From: Gnetum montanum
Taxonomy: Eukaryota; Streptophyta; Gnetopsida; Gnetales; Gnetaceae
DNA length: 64,000 nt
Direction: 5' to 3'
NCBI GenBank assembly: GCA_015680685.1
Contig: MNCI01015611.1
Coordinates: 190,901 to 254,900, forward strand
The position numbers and the translations under genes were made by a program. Each line of letters opens with the position of its first letter. Position 1 is the stretch's first letter. A model generated the notes under the pieces. That model was given only the letters and a program-made list of their open reading frames with translations. It had not been told where the DNA came from and searched no databases. Of the stretch, positions 35,713 through 48,868 are shown piece by piece.

Positions 35713-38259
35713 TGAAACACCACAAAATTTTGCATGTTATAACCAATCTTTTTTTTGACAAGTTTGAACAATTTTTTACAAGATTCAACACTCACAAGCA
35801 ATTTGCATACACAAAATTCCACACTTAGGGCATTTTAGGCACTCAAGAGCTCTTGCAAGTTCCCATGCTTGTAGTCTCTTGAACCCCAACATGGAAGCAA
35901 TGAGGCCTTAAGATTTGGTGGATTTTGGATGTTAACATTGTACTTCTAGAATTTCAAACCCAACGTGGAGTAGCTTGACATCAAATATTTCACCTTTCTC
36001 ACCCCTCAATAGTGACCTAATTGGTAGATCCAAGGTTGTAGCAGCAAAGGAAGGTTTGATAATATCAAGAGGGGCTTAGCACCTAGATCGTGGAGTAAAT
36101 CACCTTGGCTTAAATGGGCTTTGAACTCTTGCATAAGTAAACCCCCCTTTTTGCTCATCCAGGCACCATTTATACACATTTCTCTAACTTAGTCTTTATT
36201 TTTTTGTATTAAAATTTTAAGTTTTAAGTTTTGTATTCAAAAATAAATTTATTATTTGTGCATTATTTGGATTTGTTCATATTTCTACGTTTTGAATCTC
36301 CTAAGTCCCTGGTTGATTTGCTGGACTAGCTAGGGTGCCCAAAATCCCATTTTTATCATGGAGGTCATGGGGATTCAGGGTTGAGGAAGTATTTACATTA
36401 AGGATCCTTGGTTTTTTGTTCCAGAAATCGAGATTTTAGGCACTATGGGTGAAAAATATGAGCATTCCACTTGAATCAAATCTCTTAGGGGACCATCATC
36501 CATAATGAAATCTCATGCAAGTGTCTTTGAATGATGGGCTATTTTGAAATCATTGCCTAACATTGATCCCACAGGATCCCAGTCCACATGTACATGAATT
36601 GACTTGTAGCATTTGTAAATAGACGTTCCTTGAAAAGGTTTGTCATAGTTTCAATCTCCTTATAGAAAAGAATACACTAAGCATCCATTGTGAAACTTCA
36701 TTGCTAAATTTTTTCTCAAGTGAGCATTGCATGATGAGTTAATAACCAAGCAAAAAACATTACTTTTCATTCGTAATTTAATCTTCAAATAATGTCCCAT
36801 CCCCTCATGATAGAGGTCTTGCCAGCTTTGGATGAATGGAATATATCATATGGAACATAGTGTGATCTAGTTGTAAGCTTCAAAGACGATGTTGAGTGGA
36901 TTTCCAAGAACACTTGTGTATATCATTGCATTTAATAAATATCAAAGTTATTATAATACATATAATACAAATAAAACCCATGTTGTGACTATTAAAGATA
37001 GAGAAATATTTATGATTTTATATTTTATAATTTTTATGGATTTTATTTTCATAAATGACAAAGGAAACATAAACATACATGCATTGCAATCCTTCCTGGG
37101 GATAGGAACAATGCTCATGTTGCAATCCCTAAAGGGGACAGGTGCAACACCATACATGAAATATAATAAAATAGTTCTTAGTTACAACCTTGATGGTCCA
37201 ATGCCATGCCATAAAATTGTGGCCTCCTTGGACAAGGAACAAATTGTTATAGCTTGATAAAATAAAAAATGAATAAATATTTTTGTTATTTTTATGTTTA
37301 AGGCATCAATGAAGAAATAAGGAAAAAACATTGAACTCTGCATCAACCAAATGGTTCTAGGATATGTAAGCAAGACAACACTTTGACAAAGCCTAACCAC
37401 ACTTGTAAAAGCAATGACTCAAAACATACATAAGACAAGAATAGAAATAAAACTAGATGCCACAAGCCAAATGAAATATAAATTAAGGCTAAGATGTGTG
37501 TGAACTTTCCTCAGGTATTATAGTTCTTATGTGGAAGCGAAGAGGGTTCATTAATGTTTAGGTATAAATAGAGGTTTGTCAATGAAGCTCTAGCCAATTA
37601 GAACACACTTTCAGCACTTTGATCCAAAATTGAATAAATAGGGGGTGCATTCATGGGGGTGTGTTAATTCTCTTGTGCTAGCATAAAGTAATCAATGCAT
37701 CCCTCCCCTCCCTAAAGTTACACTTTCCTCAAAGGATCTAGGGTCAAAGCTAGAACATTAGGGAGCATGCAAGAGGAATCATAGGATATCCAAATTAAGT
37801 CAAGATCATTCTAAGGAGCTTAGAATTATGCACATAATCTCAAAATATGACATAGGAAGCCAAGGTACATTTCAAGTGACTAAGAACCTGAATTGAACAT
37901 TCTAGACTACAAACATAGGGTATATGAAATAGTTTCCAAATCTAGGACTTACAATAGACTTATAAATTACCATTGGATGCCTCATCACCTTACTTTGGCA
38001 AATGAATGTATATAAAGACATGAGATCCACTATGTATGGTTTTTCAAAGAAAAATACAAGGTATCTTTATGGGCTAAGTTGGAGGGCTATGTTTTTTAAG
38101 GATGCCAAGAATTTTGGTGAAATGACCATGTCTAATATCATCATGAAACACTAAGGAAATTCTCCATTATCTTCTATTGAACCAATCCTTTACATGCATC
38201 ATTAGAGCTCAGTGCAATAGGATGGTTGCTTTAGAAAAAAAATTTCCAATCATTTTGTG
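35713..38259. other. Probable 3' LTR start of the Tat element, then unclassified DNA
   Basis: TGAAACACC at 35713 is the likely LTR start. I cannot place the CA end because no second copy of this LTR lies in the window. The stretch to about 36880 has LTR-like features (AT-rich, low coding content). From there to 38259 I see nothing recognisable; the open frame at 36889-37257 is AT-biased and has no family-like motif. Confidence 0.35.
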
Positions 38260-41200
38260 ATGAGCTTATTCTACGAGAAAATCTTCCATCAAAATGTTTA
38301 CTTTCCAAAATTCCTAGTGCTCAAGCAACTAAATGAAATTTTATTCTCTTCTAATGGTTTTCTAGATCTTCAAGGCTTTGGTTGGGCAAGTTCACAAGTT
38401 AGGATGGCACATCTAAAGATAATTGATCCATGGTTTTTTTCACTTAGAATTCAACCTCTTAAGCTAGCTTAGTAGCCAGAATGTAATCTCGCCACTTGAA
38501 GTCCCAAAGCCCATAACCACCTACATGAATTGGAATAGCCATATTATTTTAAGAAATCAAATGAAATTGGTGATGCTCTTTTCCACTGGATCAAAGGAAA
38601 TTCTTTACAATTTTATTAACTTGCAACACAAATTAGGCTGGGGGATTGAAAATCAATGCACTATAAATGATAATTCTTAAGTGGATAGATTTAGCTAGAG
38701 GTAGCTTACCTATAGAAGAATGAAAAATATCTCTCCAAGAGTTCCTTCCAAAACTTCCTTCCAATTGTTAGATGATTTCTATTTTCAAAACAAAGGTTGC
38801 CCTAGATAGGTAACTAGGAGTAAGCCAACAGTACATCCAAAAATATGTCTAATATGCTCAAACATTTTTGTTGGGCACTCCACATGGAAACACTTTATCT
38901 TGTTCGAATTGACATCAAGCCCTATAAACTAACAAAATTCATTCAATGCATGCATCACCTTTCTAGCCTTAAGAATAAATGATAGGAAAAAAATCATTGT
39001 GTCATCCACATGTCGAAGTATGAAGATTCTAGGGAAATGAGAACATGACATTCAACTTACTAATCTATTTGCAGAAGTTATCAACAATAATAACAAAGGG
39101 ATATGGAGATAAATGGTTACCTTGTCAAAGGCCTTGCCTTGGAAAAAATTACTAAGGTATCTTTTCATTCAAGAAAACTTGGAATCTAACAGTAGAAAAC
39201 ATGAACCTAATAATATCATAGAATCCTCTTTAAAATCCCAACTATTGCAAGATGAAAAGTAAGACGTCCTAGTATACCTTATCATATGATTTTGGTAAAT
39301 CAAGTTTGATAAAGAAAATATCTTATTTCTAAATGTAAGCCCAATGTAAAGCCTGATTTTCTACAATGACACTATCAATAATTTTCCTCCCAGGGATCAA
39401 TCTTGATTGATTTGCCTCTATGATATCAAGTAGTAAGGGCTTCAAGTAATTTACAAAAAGCTCAAAAACATTTTATAAATTTTTTTGCAAAGATTGATAG
39501 GCCTACAATCCCCAAGGTATTGCACCCTCTCCTTGGGCAATAAGATAATGAAGGTATTATTCAAAGCCTTTGAAAAAGTATCATACTTGAATCTTGCTTG
39601 AGAAAGACTCTCAAAATCCCTTCTAATGACATCCCAATAGGCTTTGATATATGCAAGGTTCCAACCATTCAACCTAAGTGTCTTATGATTTGGTGCCTCA
39701 AACACCATCAAATGAATCTCATCTCTAGAGAGTCTTCCTTACAAGAACCCATTATCAATAGGGGCAATGAAGTAGGAAATCATGCCTTCCAATAGTCTCA
39801 GATTAACTTGCTCATCCTATTTATATTGGTTGCAAAAATAGGTAGTTGCAACCTAGAGATCCTCTTGGAAATTTGGGGAGAATTTGATCAAGGACCTTTG
39901 TTGATTTCTCCTTTTTGTGATCATATGGAAGTAGGTGGAATTTTGATCTCCTTCATTTAGCCATATCTAGAGTGTTGTTACTACTAAATCTTCTCCTCTT
40001 GAACCAAGATTCTTACATGTTTCTTTGTTACCACTAAATCTTACATAATGGAGTCCCACTTTGGTAACAAAATTGTCTATCCTTGGATTTGATCCACCTT
40101 GTTGAAAGTAGCTTGCATAACTAGGATTCATGTTTGCCTATTCTATTGAGAGAAATATTATCAAAAAATTATAAGCTTCTCTAACACTTCACGAGATCTA
40201 GGACTAACCACCTCCATCTTTCAAATTTTCTCTAGCTTAGTTTGAAAGCATTTCTTAGAATTCTAGAAATTCTCAAATTTAAAAGCTAATCAATGAGAAG
40301 TCCTATTTTTCCATTAATAGAGGATGGGGCTATGATCTAAAGAAACCCATTGCAAGGCCTTGCTAATCAGGTGGTGAGTAATCCAATATGACCTGGGGAG
40401 AAGGAATCAATCAAGATAAGAGGTTGTTCACTTGTTATTAGGTGTTGGTTATTTTTAGATGAAATAATAGTAGATAACCTTAAGTTTTTCCAAACCTTCA
40501 ATATGTTATAGCTTTTCAAAGAAAAAACTCTTCATGTTCTAAGTTGATGAACTAGATCTTTCCTTCTACCATCTTGTGAAATTCCCATCTCCACTAATAA
40601 TCTAATCCTTCTTAGCTTCAAGCCCTAGTTTCCTTCTTTTGAACTCTTATTGTTGGAAGCTAATAACAAGACCATGGACATTCAAAATATTTAATCCTTC
40701 CCTTGTAAGACCAACCATATTATGAGAAATATCCTATCCTAGAAATTCTTATTATTACACCAATGACAGACCAACCCTTTGCTAAAATCTTATTCTAGAA
40801 CCTTAGAGCTTGTCTAGATGGGCTAGCAATCCCATGAAAAAACTTTTACTTTTATATTTTGAAGAAGAGAAGCATCTAAAAAATTCACTTGAAATAGTAT
40901 TGTCAAAAATTGGATTTCCTTTACTTCTTAGAGATCAACACAATTCTAGGATAAGATAACCATATTATTGGAAGCATTTGGGTGATGCTATCCATTAACA
41001 TAGCTTGTTCCATTGATGAATCTAGTACCAACATTAGAGCTACTTTCTCTTCTTTGCTATGATTATCATTGAAAAAAAAAATCCATCATTCCTTACCATT
41101 TATCAATAATTTTTTAAATAGTTTTCTTTCTTTGATCTTCCATACTCAACACCTGACCTAACCCTTTTCCTTGCAAACCATCTAGAAGTAAGAGTTTTTA

Positions 41201-42330
41201 ACCATTACTTTGATTGAAAGATGAATGAACTCTAGTGCTTTTGTTTTTTTTGGTCTTGTTGTGGCTGTCCATCATCTTCTTTTGCATTTATCTAGGTTTT
41301 TCATTATTGTCCTTCTATAGCACTTGATTTCTGCTTTTTTCGAGCAACCAATTGCTAACCCTCCGAGTCATCAACCTTGGCTTCTTTTTATCATCCCCTT
41401 TGGTCTATTGAAAAGAGGTCACATACCCCACCTCCAACCTCTATGTGTTTACCAACCATCCTTGGGTTGGAGTTGTAGCTTGTAGAGATTGGTCTAGGTA
41501 TTATTTTCTACCATTGTTGATATGCTAATCTACGGGGGCTCTTTCGATAACTCTAGCATTCAAGTTGATCTTTGGCCTAGGTGGAATCTCTTCCTTCTCC
41601 CTATCCTACATTAGTTTCCTAGCCTACATGTTTCATGGGCATTGGATTGAGATATGTCCTTACTTAGCATAGATCCTACAAATATTGAAGAAATTATCAT
41701 AAAATATTGGCTGGAAAAGAAGCCCATGAGATCCTTGTAAGATAATCTACTATAGGACCTTTGTATCCTCCTACATTCAAATACAAATTTGTGTCATTAC
41801 ACTAGGGATTATAAAATATGTGTGTAGATCAATCATAATAATTTCTTAAAGTTGTCATAAATTCTTCATAAAACCCCCTTCAACCAGAATTCAATTAGGA
41901 GTCTACGAAGATACATCCACATAGCTAACTGCCTCTTGGCCTGGATCTTATCATCAATCTTCTTGTATAATGGTAAATGTCTAGGATCATATTTTTCAAT
42001 GTGCATAATGAACCAACCAACCCTCTAGGCCATCACTGATTCCACTACCTTCATATCTTTCTCTTATGCAAAAATCAATAGCATTGTGTTCCCCTATAGA
42101 GGATTGACCTATACCATGATCCTCAACTCAGCCTTAGCAACCCATGCCTACAACTTCTTGAGGATAGAATCCTTACCATTAAAGGTGTTGACAAGTGTCC
42201 ATAAAAAACATTATCATTATGCCTCAAATATCTTTTCCTAGATGAAAACAACAGGTTTTTTTGTACTCTCAAAGCTAGAAAAACCCTCTTCTCTACAATC
42301 TTGCTTTAGGTTTTTCCTAAATTAGGATTT
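38260..42330 (-). mobile_element. L1-type LINE (non-LTR retrotransposon), decayed
   Basis: Read on the minus strand with frequent stops. In sense: an ORF1-like part with a worn CCHC knuckle at 41686-41645 (CRIYAK, stop, GHISIQCP; second Cys now Tyr), then the end of an APE-type endonuclease near 40440-40320 (YLDQFLLP ... SLDHSPILY, where the usual S-D-H reads L-D-H), then RT from 39711 (FIILLPKERVQYLGDCRPIN, the L1 'LIPK...RPISL' motif), the catalytic box near 39030-39000 (HVDDTMIFF for 'YADD'), and the thumb-like end near 38650-38480 (NMAIPIHVGGYGLWDFKW). The order EN-RT is that of L1-clade plant LINEs. No poly-A tail or target duplication could be placed. Confidence 0.75.
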
Positions 42331-43363
42331 TCCTTGAAGTGCATCTGCAAATGAAATATAGTCCAAGACCAAACCATTGCTTTCACTCACAATATTCACT
42401 ACATGTCCTACATTTCCCTCCAAGCACCCTGCAATCCCAGATAAACCATCATCTTGATTCTTCTCATGCCCATCTACCACTCCACCAAAACCATTTCATA
42501 CCCCTAAGCTACCTCTTCTTGGATGTTCCATCATCTCTAATCACTTTTTATGTTGGCATTAACTAAATGTTGTTTTCTTATTATTTATTATTTTAAGATA
42601 GAAAAAGATATATTTTTATTAACAAATAAGGATGGTAACATTTAACATTATTTTAAAACAATACTATGAAATTAAAGAAAATTGAATTCACAGTTTGACA
42701 TTTTCTTGGAATTTTTAATTTTTTGAATATTTAATTAATAGATCTATGTCAAACATTATAAGTAAGATTACTTGAAATTTGGTTGATTAACTCAATTTTA
42801 CATTTAGATATCTATAATTATTTTATTAATTCAACTTTTCAATTTTGAGATTTAAATGCTAAATAGTTAAAAAAGTACCTTAGAGTCCAATATTTTCATT
42901 AGTTTAATTAAAATATTAGTTTTTACCTAGGTAGCTATGACATGTTTTTGCTTTGTTTTAACTAGCTTAACATGTGTAAAATATTATATTTATAAAAATT
43001 TTAATATCAATGACTTTTGATAGCCAAAAGATAGGAATGGTGAAAAATAAAAAAAAAACCAAAAATAAATTAGAAGTCATTTTCATCTTATAATAGAAAG
43101 TGACTAAAAATAAGTTAAAAAGATGGGTCATAGGCAAAAAGACATTGAGAAAAAGGATATGATGCTCCTTGGTTGTTGTCACTTTTACTCATGTCTACTC
43201 ATGCATGAATTTGCTTATCTAAGTTAACTAAACATCATGTCTTAAATAAAAAAAGATATATTTGTAGAATTGGCTGTATAGTCTTTACCCATGGTATAAA
43301 ATTTTGTACATATGTCTTTGCCTAAATCATGGGGTTTCCTTTATTCAATGTATAAATAGTAGG
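42331..43363. other. AT-rich DNA without a recognisable gene
   Basis: Between the LINE and LTR-A. Very AT-rich from 42560 to 43060, with only short frames. It may hold the LINE 5' UTR at its left side. Confidence 0.4.
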
Positions 43364-44248
43364 TGATGAATCATGAATTTGTCGACCTTGATATCAGATC
43401 CCTAATATTGGATACCCAATATTAGAGCCCAAGAAGTGATGTCAGATATCTAATATCATGTCCTCCATGCTAGCCTATAAATACAACACTTGGATGAATG
43501 ATTGAGATATAGAAAAAATAGTTTTAATTTTAATTTTCAATTAGCTTCTTCATAGATTATTTTTTTAGTCCTATTATTTCCTAGTGCATGCCTACAGTGT
43601 GATGTTGTGATTGTATAGTACTTTTGTTTGAGTGTAACGTACTTGGACATGTTACATAAATGGAAATAAAGATCAAGATTACTTCCATCAGTACCACATT
43701 TACTTAGATTTATTAGTGCTTTAATTATTTAATTGTTTAATTATTTACTATTTTCTTTAGTTAAATGTTTCTATTTATTACTATTTACTATTCCTATTAT
43801 TAAGCAGAATGAGTACACCTTAATCATGAGTGCTTAAGTGTAATTACTTGTTGACCTAGCAGTGTATCATTTGGCAATTCTAGTGACATATGCTTGGTAA
43901 TCCTAGTGGTGGCTATATGAAGTCCAAGGTGTGTATGGATGATTAGGGATAGGTACTCATCACATGTAGGTGAGTTTAGGTTTTACTTTCCATTGTTCAT
44001 TAGCTTAATTAATTTATCTCTTTATTGTTATGAGGAGCAACATAGGACTAGATAACATCATATGGCTCACTTTGGACTAAATAATACATGACAAAGCTAC
44101 CACTAGTCCAAGGGGGAAGATAGTGAACTATGATCAAAGCATAATGATCTAGATTCCACAACTAGTCCCATCCATATAATTTGGCTGGATCTTGCATGAA
44201 TGCTTGTGATTTGTATGGTTAGGCATAGGGGTACCTCACCGCTCATCA
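43364..44248 (+). repeat. LTR-A of family 2
   Basis: 885 bp, TGATGAATCATGAA...CGCTCATCA. GATATC/AATATT-rich palindromic stretch at 43390-43460. TATAAATA at 43476-43483. The last 30 bases resemble the family 1 LTR end. Confidence 0.88.
43476..43483 (+). promoter_or_regulatory. TATA box of LTR-A
   Basis: TATAAATA about 110 bp into the LTR, after the palindromic stretch. Matched in LTR-B at 51874-51881. Confidence 0.6.
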
Positions 44249-44249
44249 T

Positions 44250-44266
44250 TGGCACCATTGCTGGGG
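44250..44266 (+). other. Primer-binding site, tRNA-Asp type, family 2 copy 1
   Basis: TGGCACCATTGCTGGGG, one base after LTR-A. Three transitions from the tRNA-Asp PBS. Confidence 0.82.
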
Positions 44267-44373
44267 ATGGTGCTAGTTATCTAGATGAGTTACATCATAC
44301 ATTATCATTGTAAAGGTATTAATGATATATCTTTCAGAAAATATTAAATCACACACACCATAAACCAACAACA

Positions 44374-46660
44374 ATGTCTCTCTCTCAGGGAAGTGATAAT
44401 GTACCTGTATAGCAAAAGCATTCATTGGGGAAATAACGAGATATACAATGAAAAAAATTGGAGTGACCAACCTCATGTAGGGGTTTCCTATGTTCATGAT
44501 CACCCTAATGACACTCTAAGACTACATTCACCTAAGGTAGATAATATTGGAGGAGATGATGTAAGTCCTGAACTAGGGGAGGCCTTAAGGCCTAGGACCT
44601 CCTTGCAATCTAGAAAGGATAAATCAAGGAACCTTGGGGAACACCATAGAAGCCATGACAATCCTTCTAGTTCCTCATATTTCTCTTTCCCTTCAATGTC
44701 TAGTTCTAATGAAGATGAACATAGGTATAAAGATAAAGCTCCACTCAAGGGTTGGAATAGAAACAAAAATCAAACCCGCAAGAACACTCACAGTCATTAA
44801 CATGAACATAGACAAAATCGTCACCATCAATCACATAGGAATTTTCCTCACAACGTATTTGATGATGATGAACTATTTTTGGCCATTCAAAGCCTAATGA
44901 AAATCATAGAGGCAATTAAGATATGTCACAGGCATCACAAAGAGAGTTGCGTACCCAAGCTTGATATGAATAATATTCCTAAATTTCCAGGAGGCTATGA
45001 TTCAGATCCACAACACCATTTACAAGCCTTCCATGATGCCTATGCTTTCTACAACATTAAAAGTGGATGGAAAAAGCTTAATCTCTTTCTTAGGACACTA
45101 ATTGATAGAGTCAAAGTGTGGTATATCGTTAAAACCAACTTCCATTTGATGATGGTCACAATGCTGGAACTTTTAAATGAGAAGTACCAAACCTATGCGA
45201 GGGTGTTCAACTTGAGGAGGCAGATCCAAAAATGGAAGTAACGATAACATGAACCCTTGAACATGGCCTTAGATAGATATTATTCCCTACTGAATAGATG
45301 CTCAGGCCACAATTTCTCTAAGTAAAGGAAAATTTTCCACATCATAGATGGGCTTCGTAATAAAACAAGAGAGACCCTTGGGATGTATGACATAGGTCAA
45401 TTATATGAGCTACAAGCCCATCAGATTTGAGAACTAATTGAACATGTGGGAAAAGAAGAAGGAGAGATATGTAAATTGGAGAATGTTGAGAAATATCACT
45501 GGGATCCAACTCTTCAACAGAAGAAGATCCATATCTATGGTAAGGAGAAAGAAACCACTCTCGATAAGGTGATTCTACAACAAACCTTGCCAATACAGAA
45601 GTCTATTGATGAACTTAAAGCAAAGTTTAGTAGGATGTTGAAATAAAATATATGAAAATGTTACAACACTTGTTGAGATGGTCGAGGAGAGGATCATGCA
45701 AAACAAGTTAGGTGATCATAATAAACAAAGGATATAGAACCAAGAAATAGCTAGGAACACTTTTCAACAAATAGGAAAAATGGCTAAAGAAAGTGAGGCT
45801 ATAGACTCAACCACAGATGAAGATAATCGATGTGACATCTGCATATATGACCATTCGAAAGGTCATTGCCCAATCTTGTTGCATCTACATGAGTAATGGG
45901 CAGGTGCCTTAAATTTGAAGTTTGTATAGAAGCACATGCCTAAGATATTTCCTCTTCCACAAGGTAATTATAGATAGTTTCACAACCAATCATACTATCC
46001 TAGGGGGACTTATTACTAGCCTCAACACTATCATCAGCTATAGTGGAAACAACCATAGTCGTGGGGGAAGCCACCGCCAAATCAGCCCTATCCTTCCTAC
46101 CGGCTGAAACTGCATGGATATTATTTTCAACACCATATTTCTCCAAGTAGTTCTACGCCCTCTACTTCAAATCACCACTACTACTCTTCTGAGTACCATC
46201 AAGCCATGACATCTCTGGAGGGATCACCACCTCGTGCCTCTTATCATCTATCCTACCCTTGATATTCTCATACTCCACCTCATCACATAGCACCACCAAG
46301 GACACAGGAAGGTTCAACACCACAATATCAACAAACGGATGCCACTTTTGCTACAAATGTGCATAGACATGTTGATACCATTGGATCTCAACCGCAACAT
46401 AGGAAATGTCCCTTCTGGAGAAAAGGTTGTAATCCAAAGAAAACCACTTATTGACCCACCACATCATCCAAGCCAAGACAATGCCAATCTAGTGCACCAC
46501 CTTCCTTATCACAACCAACGTCCTTTGATCATACACAAGGGACAACATCCATCATTACTCAAATTCCAAATCCAAGCAATGAATCGAACAATGTGGGGAG
46601 ATAGCCAAATCCATGCATACTATATCATGATCAAGGATGCACTCATGGGATAGACATCCA
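44374..46660 (+). pseudogene. Family 2 gag (decayed)
   Basis: ATG at 44374 (MSLSQGSDN), then a frameshift into the frame with DQPHVGVSYVHDHPND and the Ser-rich, basic linker (44393-44800). The gag core is at 44879-45241: LDMNNIPKFPGGYDSDPQHH, LQAFHDAYAFYNIKSGWKKL, LFLRTLIDRVKVWY, alignable residue for residue with family 1. A helical Glu-rich part follows (45446-45646), then the zinc knuckle (45831-45869) and a Pro/Gln/Tyr/His-rich tail (46000-46650) matching the WQHPQSWGMPPP tail of family 1. The protease that follows in family 1 is absent. Stops again sit at former Gln and Trp codons. Confidence 0.78.
45831..45869 (+). other. Zinc knuckle in family 2 gag (C-X2-C-X3-H-X4-C)
   Basis: CDICIYDHSKGHCP, with the same shortened spacing as in family 1. 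Confidence 0.7.
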
Positions 46661-47904
46661 TAACATTAATGCACCGCATACCCTAATCCATCATACATTT
46701 ACCAATCAAGTGTGTGACCAATAATTTGTCTACCTAGCCACTGCAACATCAACAAACACCTAGTGGTTTGGGCATGAATGGTTACCAATATTATACACAT
46801 GCATGGATCCCATCTATCCAATTATTAATCCTTGTCATGATCGAATGTTTAGTCATTGGGTCATCCCTTATTCTAAACTTCAGGATTCATAAGTGTTTTC
46901 CATCTTTTTATTTTTCAATTTTTTTGTCATTTTCTTATTTCTTGGTACAATTTTTCCAATTCTTCCAATTTTTTCTATTTTTTGTTTTCATTTTCTTTGT
47001 TATGTAATCTCGCTTGTGAATAAAATAATCATGTAGCCCATTGAGATGAAGTTTTCTTTATGTTGTTAAGTCATAAGGGATTGGTTATTCGGACATTGAG
47101 ATCACACCATCCATCCACTCATTCCATCAATAAGAGGTTTTTACCCTAGTCATAATGATATTCTTTTCCATCATCGAACCTAAAAATAAATTCACAATCA
47201 TTATGTCTAGGCAGAAGAGTGTAGAACCAAGGGGCAATGTAATGGGTGTGACATTAAGGGGATTTGTTGATTCGCTTTGGCCACTTCTATATGTTCTATC
47301 ATGTTGCCAAGGTTGTAATTATATCCTTGTAGATCTAATGAAAAATGGGAGTAAGAGTACCATAAAAAGGCATTGAATAAATTCTACAGGTCTCACTAGA
47401 AAGACATGTACCCATGCTTGAAGGTTGGTGGCTTCTTAGAACTTTCATAAAAAAAAAAAACAAAAACAAAACAAAATTCATGTGTCCCATAGAAAAAACC
47501 TCCTCCCTTGGATAAAACACCAAGTGATGTTACTCCTTACAACTATGATAGTCTTATGCTTGTCTGCCAACATGATAAAAGGATGTGATGTCATTGCAAC
47601 ATGGTTTGGACTCGATTTGAATCTTGGAAAGAAGGACTCATGATTATTTAATTATTAATAACACACAAGGTTTCATTGTGCCCATGGTAAGAAACCTCAT
47701 GTCCTAATTTTTGTAATCCTTTCTATTGTCCATCTCATCTCATTGTCTGTTTGATCCTAAATTTTTGTTTTGTGTAACATAGAGTTATTATCTCAAATTG
47801 GTGGCTTTAACATGTGTGCTTTGTTGCACAAGTATGCATTGCATTCAACCCCTTTAGTGCCTACAGAAATTTTTAGGTGTAGTTACACAAGGGCATCATA
47901 TGTT

Positions 47905-47930
47905 AGAGCCTACTTTGGGGAGGATCCACT
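47905..47930 (+). other. Conserved non-coding motif, family 2 copy
   Basis: AGAGCCTACTTTGGGGAGGA then TCCACT. The core of 23 bases is the same as in family 1 elements except for one C/T. Confidence 0.6.
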
Positions 47931-48852
47931 TGTGTAATTTTTGTGACTTGTACTTGTTTGACACAACCTTATCATTCTTAACCTTTCAAGTGTTTAATTG
48001 TTACATTCTATAATTTTCCTTCTCATGTAACTTAGTCCATCCACAACCTCAATTTCAATGCCCTTTTCTTGCTTCTTCTAAAGCTTTTCACATCAATGAA
48101 TTCACCTTCCAACACTTCTGGTGCCTCAAACTAGTTTTCCACTTATTCCAGAACTATGGACCTAACCTCAAACCTTCCAACCAATCATAGAGCTTCATTT
48201 TCCATGCTCAATACCCCCATGAGATGCTTATTCATGGACCTTAATATTGAGTACCTAAAATTGGGTGGGACATAATGTTGGATACTTGATATTGGGTTGC
48301 ACAGACCTATAGATATGACCCCCATAGTGTCCAAACTTCATTCTCATCATTTGCAGCTAGGGAAGTTGTTCAAATTTTCTCTTATGACTCAGAACTCTAT
48401 GCTCCCACTTTCCACTTATAATAATTGGCTCTCTACCGCTTCATTTTTCATACCATTTGAACCTGTCTAAACCTAGAGTGTTCAAGTTAGTTGTTGTGGG
48501 GTGCTTGCATGGGAAAATTTTGCCACTTTTTCTTAATTTACTATCACTCAAAGGATATTATAAGAGTAAGAGTGTTAAAAATGATAATTTTTATACTAAA
48601 AAATCAATCATGGTAAAGTGAGAGGCACTAATCTTTCCACCCAAGGAACCATAACCATTATAATAAGCAACACATAAGGAAAAAAAGGAACTAATTGTGA
48701 AGCATCATAAAAGAAGATAAACACTCTTTGGGGATTTTTCTTGGAAAATTTTGTAACTTTGCAATCATATGAACTAAGAACTTAATGAATTAAGGTCAGG
48801 AGTTTGGTATACATCTATTAATGATAACTATGACACCTTAGTAACATTTGAT

Positions 48853-48868
48853 CTTTGCTTGATTGTAG
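48853..48868 (+). other. Predicted 3' splice acceptor before the accessory ORF
   Basis: CTTTGCTTGATTGTAG immediately before ATG at 48869. The copy at 59 kb has TTTGTGATAGCAG in exactly the same place, directly before its ATG. Confidence 0.45.

Larger units (their letters stand above)
46661..48868 (+). other. Non-coding spacer between gag and accessory ORF, family 2
   Basis: No preserved frame. It contains the conserved motif at 47905-47930 and a short GATATTGGG-type stretch near 48245-48300 that recalls the LTR palindromic region. It ends in a predicted 3' splice acceptor, so it may be partly intronic. Confidence 0.5.

Noticed and set aside
36889-37257. 122-residue open frame
   Set aside because: Start lies in AT-rich DNA, composition is Ile/Asn/Tyr-biased, no recognisable motif and no neighbour support.
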